From Allolobophora icterica (taxonomy: Eukaryota; Annelida; Clitellata; Crassiclitellata; Lumbricidae): 64,000 nt of DNA. The translations under genes were made by a program, and so were the position numbers. The notes under the pieces are model-generated. The model saw only the letters and a list, made by a program, of their open reading frames with translations, was not told where the DNA came from and made no database searches. Position 1 is the first letter of the stretch, and every line of letters starts with the position of its first letter. Below are positions 1 to 11,100 of the stretch, piece after piece. The stretch covers positions 7,967,023 through 8,031,022 of the forward strand of contig OY744608.1 of the NCBI GenBank assembly GCA_963556255.1, given 5' to 3'.

Positions 1-693
1 TCCGTATCATTACAGCAACAGAAAAATAGGTTTATGTTATGTCATTTGGAGCGCCTCTGATTAGGTTGCACGGCGAGAGGCTCTTTGTAAATTCGTAAGT
101 ACAATACAATAGGCCTACAATTTCGTACGGAACATAGATAAAGAAAAAAAACTTATGAAGAAGAGCAAGTAAGCTAGCCTGAGTTTTAGCGACTGAGGCA
201 GCCTGGTATTACCGACTTTATTTTCTTAGTCTCGGCATATAAAGGTGAGTGGAAAGTAATCTCCCTCGCTGACTGAGTTGGCTAGAGGGCGCGTGTGAAG
301 CCGATATCTGGGACAGTTATATCCACTCTGTTCTTTTCTCCTTAATTCAGACAACTCCAATATGAAAGGACAATGTGGTTGCTTGCTATTTTTATCTTTA
401 GACGCTAGATAGTCATTTTGCGACGACTCTATGAGGTTCTGAAATGCGCTATGTAGATGTTTGGATATAGGCTACATGCACCATTGCTTATAGAGTTTGA
501 AACCCAGCACTTGATGAAAGACAGTCTGCCACAATGTCAGGCAAACTTTGTGGAAGATAATTATAGGGGCCTACCAAATTCGACCATCACGTACCAATCA
601 TTCATAAGTATTAATATAGGCCTCCTAAAGTGATTAGGTAATCTCTCAGCTGTCCCTCGCCCGTGAATGCTAATACAAGTTTTGATATACAAC
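1..693. other. Non-coding, SINE remnant only
   Basis: No coding frame or RNA gene is visible. Roughly 160-320 carries a minus-strand remnant of the dispersed tRNA-derived SINE body (TTCTTAGTCTCGGCATATAA, then the GTTGGCTAGAGGGCGC block) also seen at 42118-42400 and 46128-46380. The rest is AT-rich unique-looking sequence. Confidence 0.5.
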
Positions 694-701
694 CTCTATA
701 T

Positions 702-1232
702 CAGAGGTTTTCAAACTTTATTTTTATTGTAGCACCGAGTTAAAAATCGAATAGGCTATGTTGGCGACGCTTGGCGTAGGCTACCGCCCGCAAATGTCAG
801 ATCAACACAACAGGCGAGCGCGAAGTTCCCTTGCAATTAGCGTAGGACCGTATAATAGACAATTAAAAAATATAATATATAATTTTAAGATTGTAATCTT
901 TGAATTTTTTTAACGTAGGCCCTACCACTTGGCGACACCTGGTGTACCATTTAACGGTACGCAGGGCTGTAGTCGAGGGTATACGCGGGTATACAGCGTG
1001 TATAGGCCCTACTCACCTCTAGACACCGTAGGCCCTATACGCTCACCTCACAAAATATTTAAATTTATTTATATTAAAATACTGTAGCGTATACACTCAC
1101 AAAATACTGTGGGCCCCTAGCGTATACTCACCTCTAATTTGTTTCGGAAGACTAACCGGTAGCGTGTATACTCGCCTCTAATTTTACCACTACAGCCCTG
1201 GTGGTACGCGTACCACCGTTTGAAAACCGCTG
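702..1232. mobile_element. hAT-type MITE, 531 bp, TSD CTCTATAT
   Basis: The left end reads CAGAGGTTTTCAAAC and the right end, reversed, CAGCGGTTTTCAAAC, giving about 15 bp of terminal inverted repeat. The exact 8-bp direct repeat CTCTATAT flanks it at 694-701 and 1233-1240. CAG ends with an 8-bp target duplication are the hAT signature. It carries no transposase and would be moved in trans. A second element is nested inside at 962-1200. Confidence 0.88.
962..1200. mobile_element. Nested hAT-type MITE, 239 bp
   Basis: Both ends read CAGGGCTGTAGT (one of them reversed). The flanking octamers are ACGGTACG and GTGGTACG, matching at 6 of 8 positions, so this is probably a decayed target duplication. 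It sits inside the 702-1232 element and must be younger. A left-truncated relative lies at 22254-22369. Internal copies of CTCACCTCTA and GTATAC-rich repeats are present. Confidence 0.78.
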
Positions 1233-1492
1233 CTCTATATAGATAGGCTATCAAGATAAACAAAAAAGTGCTGAAAAGAATGAGTCGAATGACAAATCGG
1301 TTAGTTTGATGTTTAGATAAAAAAATATTCTAATAACGCTCAACCTGGTTATAGGAAGAATTTATATTGCGTTAAATCGGTTGAGACAACCTACACAAAT
1401 GTAGGCCTATATGAAGTAATAAAGGTTTTACTGCATGAATTTGGTATAGATTTCAGTAAAGCATTGATTTTGATATAGGCCTAGCAGAGTAG

Positions 1493-1690
1493 CAGAGGCG
1501 TAACTTTGGTCAAAAAAGTAGGGGGTACCAATTTCTTAATACACGAAGCAAGGCGGAGACTGCGATCTCTGGGAAAGAACAATAATAAAATATTGATTGG
1601 TATTGTTTAAAAAGTGGGGCTACGGAACCCCCAGTCCAAAACGTAGGGGCTACGGATAACCCTCGTATACCCCCACAAATTACGCCTATG
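1493..1690. mobile_element. Small MITE, GGCGTAA ends, 198 bp
   Basis: The ends are CAGAGGCGTAACTTTGG and, reversed, CATAGGCGTAATTTGTG. Flanking octamers CAGAGTAG (1485-1492) and CGGAGTAG (1691-1698) match at 7 of 8 positions. The same family recurs in opposite orientation at 24056-24258, where the target duplication is perfect. It is non-coding and has hAT-like 8-bp duplications. Confidence 0.85.
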
Positions 1691-1714
1691 CGGAGTAGTC
1701 AGCAAGTTAAAGAA

Positions 1715-1800
1715 CGTAGGGCGCGGTAGCCGATTGGTGAAAGCGATCGACTTGTAACGTAGAGAGTACGGGTTCGAACCTCCCCTAAAACCGCCACTAC
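1715..1800 (+). repeat. tRNA-like SINE head
   Basis: Box A-like sequence (TAGCCGATTGGTGAAAGCG) is followed about 35 bp later by box B-like GGGTTCGAACCTCCCC. The acceptor arm does not pair, so this is a tRNA-derived SINE fragment and not a tRNA gene. Confidence 0.55.
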
Positions 1801-1872
1801 ATGTAGGCCTATGTGTAGGGACCTTGAGCCAGGGCCGTTTTAAGGTCGTCGTAGGCCCTAGGCACTCTAGCA

Positions 1873-2201
1873 CAGCGGTTCTCAACCTGTGGTCCGGGGA
1901 CCACTGGTGGTCCGCGGCCATCTGTCTGGTGGTCCGCGATCAAGGCCTAGGGCCTACAATTTATATTTTAACAATTTAAAACATGCAAACAGACAAATTT
2001 GGTAAATTTTGCCAATTTTTGTTTTTCATTTCAATCGCCAGAATCGGCTAGATAGCAGCAGGAAACTAATAATACACGGATTTATGGCAAAAAATTTCTT
2101 TTGTTTTAATTTGGTTTTTGGCACAATTTTTAGTGGTGGTCCGCGACCGAGACACACAATTTTTAAGTGGTCCTTGAATCTCAAAAGGTTGAGAACTGCT
2201 G
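1873..2201. mobile_element. hAT-type MITE, 329 bp, TSD CTCTAGCA
   Basis: The ends read CAGCGGTTCTCAACCT and, reversed, CAGCAGTTCTCAACCT, a 16-bp terminal inverted repeat with one mismatch. A perfect 8-bp target duplication CTCTAGCA lies at 1865-1872 and 2202-2209. The ends resemble the CAGTGGTTCTCAACC type known from Charlie-like hAT elements. Short frames inside are not credible genes. Confidence 0.92.
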
Positions 2202-2495
2202 CTCTAGCATTCGTAGACCCCAACTCAACTGGCAACTCTGCATTAAAGCTATAAACGCATTCACATTAGCTTGACTTTAACTGTTTCGGTAGAAAAGTTA
2301 CTAGATTTGAACTTGTTGTTATTTGCAATTTTCCTTTTCCATTTTCCCGGTCAATCATTCAATATCTCAGATTTTCATACTTTCGTAGGCCCATGAAATT
2401 TTCGTAGGCCATAGGCATATTGCTTACTGTGCCTAGGGGATAACCCGGATAAGACGGCCCTGCCTTGAGCAAGCCCTTGACGCATAGTTGCCTTA

Positions 2496-4850
2496 CAGTG
2501 ATGGGCATAGGTTTTTTTCCGAGGGCCAAATTCTTTTTGTGGGGAATGGGCGCGGGCCACAAAGAAATGTGCCATATGAAATTGAAACTAATCTATAGTT
2601 AACAAAGTAATTCAGCCCAGAGGTTCAATAAAGTGTGTACAGTCACAATAGTTTGAATAGTGACTGATTCTATTCAATCGGCAATGTACTGAATGTTGTC
2701 GTAACGCGGTGAGTAGCTGTTAATACTTGTACGTAGCTGACATATCAAGTGGTCTTGAGTAAGTCGATTTCGCAATTTGTTCTTAACAACATTCATCTGT
2801 GAGAACAACTGTTCGCAGCAATAAGTACTCCCAACCATACAAAGCAGCTTGTTAGCAGCAGTCTTAAGTGTTGGATATGAGTTCTGATTAACAGTCTGCC
2901 AAAATTCGGCTGGATTCACTTTTGCATGAGATCGAGCAAGTTCATCGTCACTTTGAATCTCCAATATTTCTAATTGTGCTTTACTGACATCATTTACGAT
3001 AGAGTCAGTGAAGTCGTTCGGATCAAACGTGAAGGGATTTCTGAAAAAGTGAAAGTGTACTTTCATAGCGTTACACTCACGAAATCGTAGTTGAAACTCT
3101 TGCAGCAGATTGTCTACTTCAGCAACAAAGTCACACTGTTCAGGATACGTTCTTTCTGCTTGCATTACTTCCCCAAGACAAGGGAAATGTGTCCAGTTCA
3201 TCGCAGACAAGTGTGTTTTGAACAATGTCAATTTACTCTTAAATGCATCAATTGTCAAGATCATGTCTGACAAACATTTCATCTGCCCTTGCAGTTTTAA
3301 ATTCAAGTCATTTAGGTGTTTGGTGATGTCAGTCAAGAACGCAAGTTTTGTTAACCAACTGTGATCACACAATACTTCGTGTTCTCTCTTATTATCATGC
3401 AGAAACGCAAGTATTTCAGTTTTCAAATTAAAGAAGCGTTTAAGCCCATTTCCACGTGAGAGCCATCTGACGTTATTGTGATAAGTGAGGTCATCAAAGT
3501 TTTTATCCTCTATATCTGAGATAAATTCTCGAAACTGTCGGTGTCGCAAGGGTGACGCTCTGATGAAGTTCACAATCTTAACAACTTCTTTGAACACTTC
3601 TTCAAACCCAAGTTTACCGGCACAAAGATTTTCTTGGTGAATTACGCAATGATAAGACAAAAATGCAGGAAATTTGTCGTCTGCACGCAGAAGACCAATT
3701 AATCCGTTGTGTGAACCCATCATGGATGGAGCACCATCTGTTGCAACCGAAACAAGTTTCTCCGGTGGGATATCAAAACGATTAAGTACAGAAATTAATG
3801 CATGATAAACGTCTTGCCCACGCGTTGTCGACAACAAAGGCTCCAGAGACAGAAACTCGTCCTTTGTGCAGCCGTCTGAAAAAACCATTCTTATGAATAC
3901 TGCTAGCTGTGCAATATCGGTAATGTCACAAGATTCATCAAGACATAAGCTGTAAAATTGGCACCTTGTTATGTCTTCTTTCAGTTGATCTTCTATGTCC
4001 ACATTTATTTCATCAGCTCTGCGTGTTATACAGCGCCTGCTAAGAGAAACTGCGTTGAATTCAGCACGAACTCTATCTTGCATTTTCTTATCGTCACTAA
4101 ACAAAGTAGACGTAACTTCAGAAAAACACTCCTTAACAACATCAACGTCCGAAAAAGGCTTCTTATGTTTACACAATGTCCATGCCACTTTCAGCGACGC
4201 AACATATGCCTTCTTCTGTACAGTCTGTGCTTTACTGAAAATTGTCTGCTGTCTAGTAAGCTCACTTTTCAGGAAATCAACGCGCTTCTGCCGCTCGGTA
4301 GACTTCACAGGATATTTCGTATTATACTCAGCATGTCTGGACTCGTAGTGGCGCTTAACGTTGTATTCCTTGTTCACTGATATTGATTCCTTGCAGATTA
4401 AACATATACTACCGGAGCCTTGTAATATTGTGTTTGGTGTAACGAAATAATGTAACAACCATTCGTCGTGAAATAATCTTTTCTCTGCCGACAATTTCCG
4501 TTTCTTGTTATTCGACGCCATTACGTATCCGAAAGAATAAATAATCTTTCAAGAATGATCTACTTTACTGCTTCCCTAGGCGGCGCTAATTTCACTGCAG
4601 CTAAGGATAATAAGTAAGCAAAGTCAACACATGATGTCAATATTATGCTAGACGTCGATGATCAACTGCCAAAATATATTTACGGCATAAAACTGAATTT
4701 CAAAATTTGAAGTGTCTTAGCATTCTCGGCGGGCCGTACAAAAGGAATCCGAGGGCCACATGCTGCCCACGGGCCGCACGCCTCGGCGGGCCGCACAAAA
4801 GGAGTCCGAGGGCCGCATGCGGCCCGCGGGCCGCACTTTGCCCATCACTG
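2496..4850 (-). mobile_element. Full-length autonomous hAT transposon
   Basis: The left end is CAGTGATGGGCATAGG and the right end, reversed, CAGTGATGGGCAAAG, followed by GC-rich subterminal repeats of the GGCCGCATG / GGCCCGCGGGCC type near 4730-4835. Element length is 2355 bp, with one long open transposase frame (2674-4521, minus) between the ends. Both flanks contain CCTTA; it extends to TGCCTTA if the right end is read two bases shorter, so the 8-bp target duplication is imperfect. The CAGTGATGGGCAAA ends and the GGCCCGCGGGCC block resemble vertebrate Charlie-group elements. Confidence 0.88.
2674..4521 (-). CDS. hAT-family transposase (615 aa)
   Basis: Intact transposase of the hAT superfamily, similar in layout to the GTF2IRD2 / ZBED5 / SCAND3-like group. 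A BED-type zinc finger lies near the N-terminus (C40, C43, H58, H63) after a lysine-rich start. The RNase H-like catalytic core follows, with CLDESCDITD near residue 195 (first acidic motif), SVATDGAPSMMG near 260 (second acidic motif) and YHCVIHQENLC near 290 (C-x2-H motif). The C-terminal hAT dimerisation region (YPTLKTAANKLL to CCEQLFSQMNVVKNKLRNRL) lies near residues 545-600. No stop or frameshift interrupts it. The ATG at 4521 is the first in frame and precedes the basic start and BED finger. It lies inside matched inverted ends, so it is a transposon gene and not a domesticated host gene. Exact catalytic residues would need a family alignment. Confidence 0.92.
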   Translation of the reverse strand: MASNNKKRKLSAEKRLFHDEWLLHYFVTPNTILQGSGSICLICKESISVNKEYNVKRHYESRHAEYNTKYPVKSTERQKRVDFLKSELTRQQTIFSKAQTVQKKAYVASLKVAWTLCKHKKPFSDVDVVKECFSEVTSTLFSDDKKMQDRVRAEFNAVSLSRRCITRRADEINVDIEDQLKEDITRCQFYSLCLDESCDITDIAQLAVFIRMVFSDGCTKDEFLSLEPLLSTTRGQDVYHALISVLNRFDIPPEKLVSVATDGAPSMMGSHNGLIGLLRADDKFPAFLSYHCVIHQENLCAGKLGFEEVFKEVVKIVNFIRASPLRHRQFREFISDIEDKNFDDLTYHNNVRWLSRGNGLKRFFNLKTEILAFLHDNKREHEVLCDHSWLTKLAFLTDITKHLNDLNLKLQGQMKCLSDMILTIDAFKSKLTLFKTHLSAMNWTHFPCLGEVMQAERTYPEQCDFVAEVDNLLQEFQLRFRECNAMKVHFHFFRNPFTFDPNDFTDSIVNDVSKAQLEILEIQSDDELARSHAKVNPAEFWQTVNQNSYPTLKTAANKLLCMVGSTYCCEQLFSQMNVVKNKLRNRLTQDHLICQLRTSINSYSPRYDNIQYIAD

Positions 4851-4945
4851 CCTTAGATGTTCTGTCGTATGGTCGTCTACGTACTTGAACGCTGGTTCTG
4901 AACTTTGGAAGGAGCGAGGTCACTATCCATGCATGGAAGTTGTAT

Positions 4946-5965
<1,020 letters not shown>

Positions 5966-5984
5966 TTGTTTGTCACCGTCACAT

Positions 5985-8033
5985 CCTAAATCTATCTAGC
6001 ATAACTGCGAGGTCAATTCATTGATTGTATCAGGCCAACAAGATAATCTATGTCACCCTTCTCACATTCTGTATTTCTTTGGGTCTCTGTCTGCCTCTGC
6101 CTTTGTTGCTTTAGGTCTATTTGTCTGAATATCTGTCCGTCTCTCATTCCTAATCCCTGTAGTCAGTGTAGTCGTTGGCTGTCATCTCTGGATTATTCTG
6201 TCATTGCAGTATCTAGCTTTGTTTACAATTTCTTGTCTGTAAACCCAATCCACCGATCAAGCAAAATGGCAAAGGAACACGACTGACTATTGTGGAGATA
6301 GACTTCGGAAGTTTAAATATACACGTTCTTCTACAGCGACCGTATGGTCTCGACCGTGCTCAACTGTCATTCAATCGATCGGGTCAGATCCTTCACCATG
6401 CACCGCTGCCCTTTTGAATAGGCGCCACGCCATTTCAGATCTCACGGATCGTGCTGGCCTGAACATTTAGATATATACATGTAGGCCTATAGGCCTACCT
6501 CAAATAGGACACCATCAGTATATATGCGAATCGACATCGGAGAGTGGGTTTCTACACATTCGTAAAATTTTTAATAAAGGTGTCATCATCAAAATCGGAG
6601 CAAACTGTTCGCACATCTAATAGTTTGAACAATCTTTTATTTCCACGTTAAATGTATATGTACACTTTTTTATAGCGATCGCATGTGACTTTAAATGCCA
6701 TGAATTCTGAGCAGAACTGTTCTCAGCATATTGCAGGTATAAGGCCTGCTTTATAAGAGTAGGAAATACTCGATACTTAATCCTATGACCTCTCCTCTGC
6801 CCACGTGGACCCTCTATATAGAGGAACAAAATCCGACCAATGCTATCATATGAGAACCGTACAGGGCCAACATGGGTTCCATCTAATACCCACGTAAAGG
6901 GATCCTGATGATCTACGATTACTACAAACACCTGGGAGCTTTCGTGACACGGAGGCCTAGATGAGGTATACGCGCACAATATATAGTTCATTCATTCATT
7001 CGAGTATTTATATAGCACCTCTTCAAGGGGTCTACTCAGAGGTGCTCCCGACGCCAGCACCGCCATAGTTGACCGTTAGCAATCAGTTTCAGCTTAAACC
7101 CATATCGCTGGAAATCGCAACTTGGTTCTTCAATTGCAGGTTACATTGGATGTCCTAAAGTACCTAAGCGGTGCTTCGTTACATCGGAGTTGATTAAAAG
7201 CCCTTCAATCCAACATACCAGGCAACTTACTTTACCTCACTGCTCGTTGTGCTCGTCGAATTGGCAGTTTCCACAAAGTTTGTCTGACATTGTGGCAGAT
7301 TGTCTTTCATCCGAGTCCTGGGTTTCGAACTCGGTACGCAATGGTGTACAATATATCCAAACACTTAAACAGCGCATTTTATAACCTCGCAGAGGCGTCG
7401 CAAAATTACTATCTATAGCAGACCTAAAAAGGTGCGTCTAAAGATAAATCGACACTATATTATTATCTTGAGCTGTTTGAGGGGGATGAGCTTCAAGTCT
7501 CAGAGAAAGAATGTTCCAGAAGGACGGTACAATACACGAGAAAGTACGGTATGGAGGAGACTTTGTATGGTAGCGCGGGGTTATCAGAAAGGTAGCAGAA
7601 AGCAGTTGTTGCCGACCAAGCTGGCTCGATACAGGAATAAAAAGCTCTGACTCTGGGGCCTAGCCGACTGTCGAGCCTCGAGGCGCGACCTATAAGGACG
7701 CCCACGAATTTAAACAATGTCTTGTATTTACATCCTCAAGTGCATCACGTGACGAGATATCTTTGTCGGTATGCGTGACTTGAGATTGAGAATCCGTTGT
7801 TGAGTCGGTAAGGCAAAGTTATCTGTTGTTGGATCGTTGTGGCGTCAGCTGAAAACATTCTTCAGTCTCCATACCACGTCTCGTCTGCGAGGACTCCTGC
7901 TGATAGAGGCGTGTGAGAAATTGCCCTAGCATCATCTAACCTCCAGTCACTGTTCGACGAAACACAGAGAATAGTAGTTGGACAAAAAAAGACAGCCGTG
8001 GATTCACATGATTCAGGAAACTACATGCACAGG
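5985..8033. other. Non-coding intergenic stretch with repeat debris
   Basis: No credible gene is seen. 6990-7060 (TTATATAGCACCTCTTCAAG to AGAGGTGCTCCCGAC) matches the SINE tail at 60560-60625. 7370-7660 resembles the dispersed block at 39740-40010 (AACCTCGCAAGGGC, AGCTGTCTGA, GGTCAACAATGCACGAGAAG-like order). The frame at 6617-6991 (minus) has no recognisable domain and ordinary composition. Confidence 0.5.
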
Positions 8034-8197
8034 TGGTCTTACACTGGGAGTAGCAGTTCATTTGTTACGAAAGAAACGAGTCTGGATTGGCTTGAACCAA
8101 GTTACTACATTTGGTCTTACACTGGGAGTAGTACACTGTAGTTGATTTCTTGTGAAAGAAGAGGCCTGGGATTGGCGCGAATCGGGCGACTACATAT
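8034..8197. repeat. Two-copy tandem repeat (about 79 bp) over a stop codon
   Basis: GGTCTTACACTGGGAGTAG occurs at about 8035 and 8114, and each copy continues through a similar GAAAGAA..GA..TGGGATTGGC block to ACTACAT. The second copy contains the TAG stop (minus strand, 8190-8192) of the large gene upstream, so the first copy is a diverged duplicate of the gene's end lying in its 3' untranslated region. Confidence 0.7.
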
Positions 8198-11100
8198 TGT
8201 CTTCCGAGAGGACAGAGCTGTCCAGGCTGACCGGTCTGAGAGACGTGGTACTGGAAACGATGCTGTCTCGTTCCCCGTTCTTATCGTCGTCTTCCTCGGT
8301 CGCTTCCTCGATTCCAGCCACTTCCGCCACTCCTTTATCAACAGAGAGGCTCCTCGACTTCTTCGTCCTTCGCGGTGCCACTCGCTGCGCTGGCGATTCG
8401 TCGTCGCTTGACTCGCTGCTGCTGAGGCTTCCGGTGCCTCCACCGCTACATCCCAGCTCCTTCTGGTGCAACCTGTGTCGCATGATCACCGAGTCTTTGG
8501 GAAGCGGGAGCGTCTTTCGAAACAGCGGGGAATCTGGGCGGTTGAATGAGTCTTCCTTGGCCAGGATCATCCACTGGTTGCGCTTGTCCGTCGCAGTTAC
8601 CCTCCCTTCTACGTCGTTCTGGGTCAGCCTTAGCACCTGAATGGGCGCTATCGGTTTACAGGAACCCTGAAAGGAGCTGAAGGACCTAGCGGGCTTCGGC
8701 TCAAAGTAGCTTAACGCAGTCGAAACAGTTACCCGAACTTTGTCTTGCGCTGGAGGTGCCTTGGTAGGTATCTTGCGGTTCACCTGGTCAGAAAATGCCT
8801 GCATAAGCTTCCGCGAGATGTCCTCCCACGGTGCCATTGAACTTTCAAGACTCGCCGGCCCATTCGTGGTCCTAGTACTTGTAGGTAAGCCAGTTGGGGG
8901 CGCTGTATTTTGCATTGTTCGCGTCGCCGTCAGCATCTCTATCGCCTGATCCAACTCCGTCATAATCGAACAATCGATGCTGGTTTGAAATTCTGTCGCC
9001 TCCTGGTCTTCCAAGACAGGGCTCGACGTCAGAGGTCTAGAATTCACCAGAGGCGCTTGTGCATTTGACAGAAAATTTGCCGCAAATGTTTCGCCCTTAA
9101 TCCCGCCTTCCACTTCATCAGTCCAGCTGTTAAGAAAACCCAAAGCATCGTCTGGTTGTCTATATACAAAGTCTTCGTGAAACACGTTTGCAGACTTTTC
9201 GAAACCACGCTCATTTTTGTCACCTAAGGTAGCTGCGCAATCATTATTGTTTGTATCATCAATGCTGCGCGTCATGCCTTCACAAATCGAAATGCCTGTG
9301 TCAACTGTTATAGCTTGATTGGATGGAATAATTGAGATATTTTCTAGCACGTTCTTTTGTAACTGCACTGGACGATCACAAGATGTCGTAACGTCTGTCG
9401 GGCTTAGACCATTCGCGATGTACGGTACAGTTCCTCTCTCAACTGAACCGTTGCTTTTAGACTCCACTACGTCAGTGCCAAGTACACTCTTATGAGATAC
9501 CTCGGCAGTTTCTTTATGCATCGCACTTAATAGTTTAACTGCATCGGAGTGCTTTTCTTCGCTTCGGAACCCATGAAGTTCTCGAACTTTTCTAGCATCC
9601 AGATCCTGTTCTTTCTGTGAGGTTATATCCTGCTTCAAACGTGGTTTGGATTTATCGTCTCTCGAGCTGAACCAAGACATAGGTTCCGGTATAATCAACT
9701 TCTTCTTTACGATCTCAAAAGGCTTTTTTAATCCTGTATCGCTGCTCTTTATCTCTATATGACAGCTGCTGGCGGCAACAGGACGTGCTGCAGTCGAAGA
9801 CCTGTTCATGTCCCAATCGACAAACGGAGTTTCTTCATTCTGCTTTTGCTGGCTTTCGAAACAGCTTCTACCATTTTCCAGCAGAGGCGGACTTTTATTC
9901 ACACTTGCTTCCTGATGCCAGTATTCAGGATGGATTGCTTTCGGCGAAGATTTGCCTGCCAGACAGGCCGAATCTTTCGCTTTGACCGAATCTGTCGTTT
10001 TGGCCGAATCTGTCGCTTTGGCCGAATCTGTCGTTTTGGCCGAATCTGTCGTTTTGGCGTCCGCGTCGTTTCTTGCTTCAACCCACCGATCACTCGACGG
10101 GGTTTTGTCTAGCTGTGTCTTCGAAACCTCTTTCATCCACTTTGTGTCGATGTTCTGAATTTCAACAGCTGCTTTTGTTACTGCCTTATCTATATGCGAT
10201 GCACAGGCTTCGTCTTGAAGCTGCGACGAAGATTTCAGAAAGACCCGGATGTGTCTTGAGCAAGGCTCTCCGTTAGTCCTGTTGAAGTTTCTAGCCAATG
10301 GCATGGAGCCGCCGTTGAACCTGTCTGCAATTGGGTCTTCGTCTATCGGCGAAGGATCTCTGGCCAGATGTACAGTTAGTCGCTCAGAGGTTACAGTAGG
10401 CGAAGACTCCGTGGCCGATTTTTCGTAGCCCGTGTCCTTAGATGAACTGAAGCTGTCGCAGTTAGACTGAGAACAAGCATCAACTAGTTTGGTCTTTGGT
10501 GCTCCGTCCCAGGAAGGAATACCAGACCAGGGTACGTGGTTCCTGTCACGGAGGGCCCAGCTGTCATGACCGTTGTACGCAAACGTCACTTCTGTGGGAT
10601 CTTGCTTGGATTTCTCCAGCTCCAATCGTGTCAGTGCTGGTTTCTGATCCGCATTATTTTCTTTCTCGGATAGGGCTGCTTTCATTGGCTTGACATAAGC
10701 GGAGTTCTCATCGTTCAGGGCATTTGTTGTCGGAAGGGACTGAGCTGGTTTAATGCCACCATTTCTGTGTTCTCCGATCGCAGAAATCGAATTGAAAGGG
10801 TTCTTAGCCAGGTTCGTTATTCTCCTTACTACAAAATTTGAACCGAAAGGTTTAACACTATCTGGCTTTATCTGCCCGCTTATCGAAGTCGATGCGACGG
10901 GTTTCGCGACTGCCTTCCTAAAGTCTTTAACAACAAATGGTCCCCACGTACTTAAGGTTTTTTGCGGGGCTGCGCTCCCAAGAAGACTGGTCGCTGATTG
11001 TGTGAACGAATTGGGGCGAAGGTTGTATTCGTCCGGTTCTGTCGTGTTCAAAGCTATCATAGACAGGCAAGGTTGAGTCAACGAATGTGTCACCGGCTGG

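Noticed and set aside
2674..4521. hAT transposase as a domesticated host gene of the ZBED/GTF2IRD2 kind
   Set aside because: It still lies between matched terminal inverted repeats, so an ordinary transposon is the simpler reading.
6617..6991. 124-codon minus-strand frame
   Set aside because: No domain, no splice context, and part overlaps a dispersed CCAACATGGGTTCC repeat.
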